Assembly (NCBI RefSeq): GCF_040361195.1
Contig: NZ_APNE01000013.1
Strand: one strand, 5' to 3'
Source of the DNA: Salinisphaera hydrothermalis
GTDB taxonomy: Bacteria > Pseudomonadota > Gammaproteobacteria > Nevskiales > Salinisphaeraceae
DNA: 64,000 nt
Below the pieces are notes generated by a model. That model saw only the letters and a list, made by a program, of their open reading frames with translations, ran no database searches and was not told the origin of the DNA. The translations under genes were made by a program, and so were the position numbers. Positions within the stretch are counted from its first letter, which is position 1, and each line of letters begins with the position of its first letter. Positions 61,914 through 64,000 of the stretch are shown one piece after another.

Positions 61914-63509
61914 ATGACCTCGACTGATACCGTCGCCCCGATTCGCCGCGCTTTGATCAGCGTCTCCGACAAGACCGGCGTGGCCGACTTCGCCCGCGCG
62001 CTGGCCGAGGATCACGGCGTCGAAATTCTGTCGACCGGCGGCACCGCACGCATGCTGCGTGAAGCCGGCGTGACGGTCACCGACGTGTCGTCGCATACCG
62101 GCGCGCCCGAGATCATGGACGGCCGCGTAAAAACGCTGCACCCGAAGATCCACGGCGGCATCCTGGGCCGACGTGGCACCGACGATGCGGTCATGGCCGA
62201 ACAGGAGATCGCGCCGATCGATCTGGTGGTGGTCAACCTCTATCCGTTCGAGCAGACCATCGCCAAGCCGGATACCGACCGCGCGACCGCCATCGAGACC
62301 ATCGATATCGGCGGACCGGCCATGCTACGGGCCGCGGCAAAGAATCACGCCGACGTGACGCTCGTGGTCGATGGCGCCGACTACGCGGCCGTGCTCGACG
62401 ACCTGGCCCAACACGGCGGCACCCGCGAGACCACGCGCCGCCGGCTCGCCGCCAAGGGCTTCGCCCACACCGCGGGCTACGATCGTGCCATTGCCGCCTA
62501 TCTGGCCGGTGAAGACGCATCGCCGGGCAACGCCCAGGCCGACGCGCTGCCCGCCCGCTATGCGCCGGTCTACACCAAGCGTACGGATCTGCGCTACGGC
62601 GAGAACCCGCATCAGCGCGCCGCACTCTATGCTGACGGCCGGCATACCGAGGCCAGCCTGGTCGACGCCAAGGTCGTGCAGGGCAAGCCGTTGTCCTACA
62701 ACAATCTGGCCGATGCCGATGCCGCGCTGTCTTGCGTCAAGGCCTTCGATCAGGCCCCGGCCTGCGTCATCGTCAAGCATGCCAATCCGTGCGGCGTGGC
62801 CGTCGCTCCCGATCTCACCAGCGCCTACCGGCGTGCCTTTGCGACCGATCCGGTCTCGTCGTTCGGCGGTATTCTGGCCTTCAACGCCGAGCTCGGCGCG
62901 GACACCGCCGAGGCGATCGTGTCCAACCAGTTCGCCGAGGTCATCCTGGCCCCGGCGATTACCGAAGACGCGCTCGCCGTGTTCTCGAAAAAGAAGAACC
63001 TGCGCGTACTCATCACCGGGCCGTGGCGCAAGAGCGATAAAGGCGGGCTCGTGGTCAAACCGATCGCGGGCGGCCTGCTGGTTCAGGACGACGACGACCA
63101 GTTGCTCGACCGCAGCCAGCTCAAGGCCGTCACGAAGACCGAGCCCACCGGCGAACAACTTCAGGATCTGCTGTTCGCATGGCGCGTGGCCAAGTACGTG
63201 AAATCCAATGCCATCGTCTATGCGCGCGACGGCGCGACCGTGGGCGTTGGCGCCGGACAGATGAGCCGCGTGGATTCGGCCCGCATCGCGCGCCAGAAAG
63301 CCGCAGACGCCGGGCTCGAGGTCGCCGGTTCCGTGATGGCCTCCGATGCCTTCTTCCCGTTCCGCGACGGCATCGACACCGCGGCCGAAGCTGGCGTCGC
63401 CGCCGTAATCCAGCCGGGCGGCTCGATCCGCGATGATGAAGTCATCGCCGCCGCCGACGAAGCCGGCATCGCCATGCTGTTCACGGGCATGCGGCACTTC
63501 CGGCATTAA
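61914..63509 (+). CDS. purH: Bifunctional AICAR transformylase / IMP cyclohydrolase
   Basis: 531 residues. Last two steps of IMP synthesis. The N-terminal MGS-like cyclohydrolase domain (RRALISVSDKTGVADFARAL, ILSTGGTARML, GRVKTLHPKIHGGIL) is followed by the transformylase domain with DLRYGENPHQRAALY, VKHANPCGVA and SDAFFPFRDGID. Full length. In Pseudomonas it also follows fis. Confidence 0.97.
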   Translation: MTSTDTVAPIRRALISVSDKTGVADFARALAEDHGVEILSTGGTARMLREAGVTVTDVSSHTGAPEIMDGRVKTLHPKIHGGILGRRGTDDAVMAEQEIAPIDLVVVNLYPFEQTIAKPDTDRATAIETIDIGGPAMLRAAAKNHADVTLVVDGADYAAVLDDLAQHGGTRETTRRRLAAKGFAHTAGYDRAIAAYLAGEDASPGNAQADALPARYAPVYTKRTDLRYGENPHQRAALYADGRHTEASLVDAKVVQGKPLSYNNLADADAALSCVKAFDQAPACVIVKHANPCGVAVAPDLTSAYRRAFATDPVSSFGGILAFNAELGADTAEAIVSNQFAEVILAPAITEDALAVFSKKKNLRVLITGPWRKSDKGGLVVKPIAGGLLVQDDDDQLLDRSQLKAVTKTEPTGEQLQDLLFAWRVAKYVKSNAIVYARDGATVGVGAGQMSRVDSARIARQKAADAGLEVAGSVMASDAFFPFRDGIDTAAEAGVAAVIQPGGSIRDDEVIAAADEAGIAMLFTGMRHFRH

Positions 63510-63581
63510 CGGCCGCCCACGGCGCATTCGCCTGCGATACCCTGAGCCGACTCGTTCGACCCAGCTATCGCAGGTACGCAA

Positions 63582-64000
63582 ATGACAACAAAGGTCGCCT
63601 TGGTCACCGGCGCGGGGCGTGGTATCGGCCGCGCCTGTGCCCTCGCGCTCGACGACATCGGATTCGAGCTCGTGCTCACCGGTCGCCGTGAGGCGCCGTT
63701 GGCAGAACTGGCCGGCGAACTATCTGGCGATCCGCTGGTGGTGCCGACCGATGTTGCCGATTCGGTCGCGGTCGATCATCTGTTCGCGCAAATTGAGCAA
63801 CGCTTCGGTCGGCTCGATCTGTTGTTCAACAACGCCGGGCTGAACATCCCGAGCACGGAATTCGGCGATATCGAGGAAGCGGACTGGCGCGCCTTGGTCG
63901 ACGTCAATCTCACCGGCGCTTTTCTCTGTGCCCGGGCGGCGTATCGACTGATGAAACGCCAATCGCCGGCCGGCGGTCGCATCATCAACAACGGCTCGAT
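63582..64000 (+). CDS. SDR family oxidoreductase, cut by the window edge
   Basis: The first 139 codons are present. KVALVTGAGRGIGRACALAL is the TGxxxGxG cofactor loop of classical short-chain dehydrogenases; LLFNNAGLN is the NNAG motif, and the sequence stops at IINNGS where the catalytic Ser region begins. The YxxxK lies outside. The substrate is unknown. Confidence 0.88.
   Translation, partial: MTTKVALVTGAGRGIGRACALALDDIGFELVLTGRREAPLAELAGELSGDPLVVPTDVADSVAVDHLFAQIEQRFGRLDLLFNNAGLNIPSTEFGDIEEADWRALVDVNLTGAFLCARAAYRLMKRQSPAGGRIINNGS

Noticed and set aside
62325..63581. 418-codon open frame antisense to purH
   Set aside because: Shadow frame caused by third-position GC; purH motifs are complete on the other strand.

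Overview
The window is 64 kb of GC-rich chromosome from a gammaproteobacterium. Conserved blocks show this: zapB-like/zapA/6S RNA/5-formyl-THF cyclo-ligase, proC-yggT-metX-metW, accB-accC-prmA-fis-purH, groES-groEL and glnE. Gene content and codon bias fit a halophilic lineage such as Salinisphaera, but the genus is inferred, not proven. I see no tRNA, rRNA, CRISPR array, prophage or intact transposase.

Left part (1-24.2 kb): a PEP-CTERM surface protein with a near-perfect sigma-54 promoter, then lipid A/inner-core genes (waaA, hldE, lpxL, kdkA). An accessory surface-glycan island follows. It holds two paralogous capsule-type proteins, a CgeB-like and a KpsS-like glycosyltransferase candidate, a methyltransferase/GT29 (sialyltransferase-like) fusion, a GT4, a PhyH-type dioxygenase and a GT2. 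A divergent operon (Gfo/Idh/MocA oxidoreductase, NeuB synthase fused to a cupin, HAD phosphatase, CMP-sugar synthetase) should make a CMP-activated nonulosonic acid. The island ends with hldD, a deleted GT4 pseudogene and glnE. glnE and hldE are direct neighbours in E. coli; here they keep order and strand but are about 17 kb apart, so the island probably sits in that ancestral junction.

Middle part (24.2-49.3 kb): groESL behind a sigma-32-type promoter, a FadI-type thiolase, a sodium-dependent transporter, hemH, sohB, a Do-family protease, zapB-like/zapA, 6S RNA, a folate enzyme and an EVE-domain protein. Two non-coding repeat elements follow at 35.7-36.3 kb, the first interrupting a small gene. 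Then come a GT9 heptosyltransferase, a CDF metal transporter, ilvA, proC, yggT, metX, metW, a TerB protein, a hydrolase coupled to a Na+/H+ antiporter, a YgiM-like SH3 protein, tatD and two small membrane proteins of stress type.

Right part (49.3-64 kb): an FtrABCD-like iron uptake system in order B-C-D then A, with Fur-type sites at two promoters. After it come ilvD, a 1-Cys peroxiredoxin, cutA-dsbD, accB-accC-prmA, fis, purH and the start of an SDR gene cut by the window edge.

The strongest candidate for something new is the nonulosonate locus with its GT29-like transferase: synthesis, phosphate removal, CMP activation and transfer are all encoded within about 8 kb, with two unusual domain fusions.
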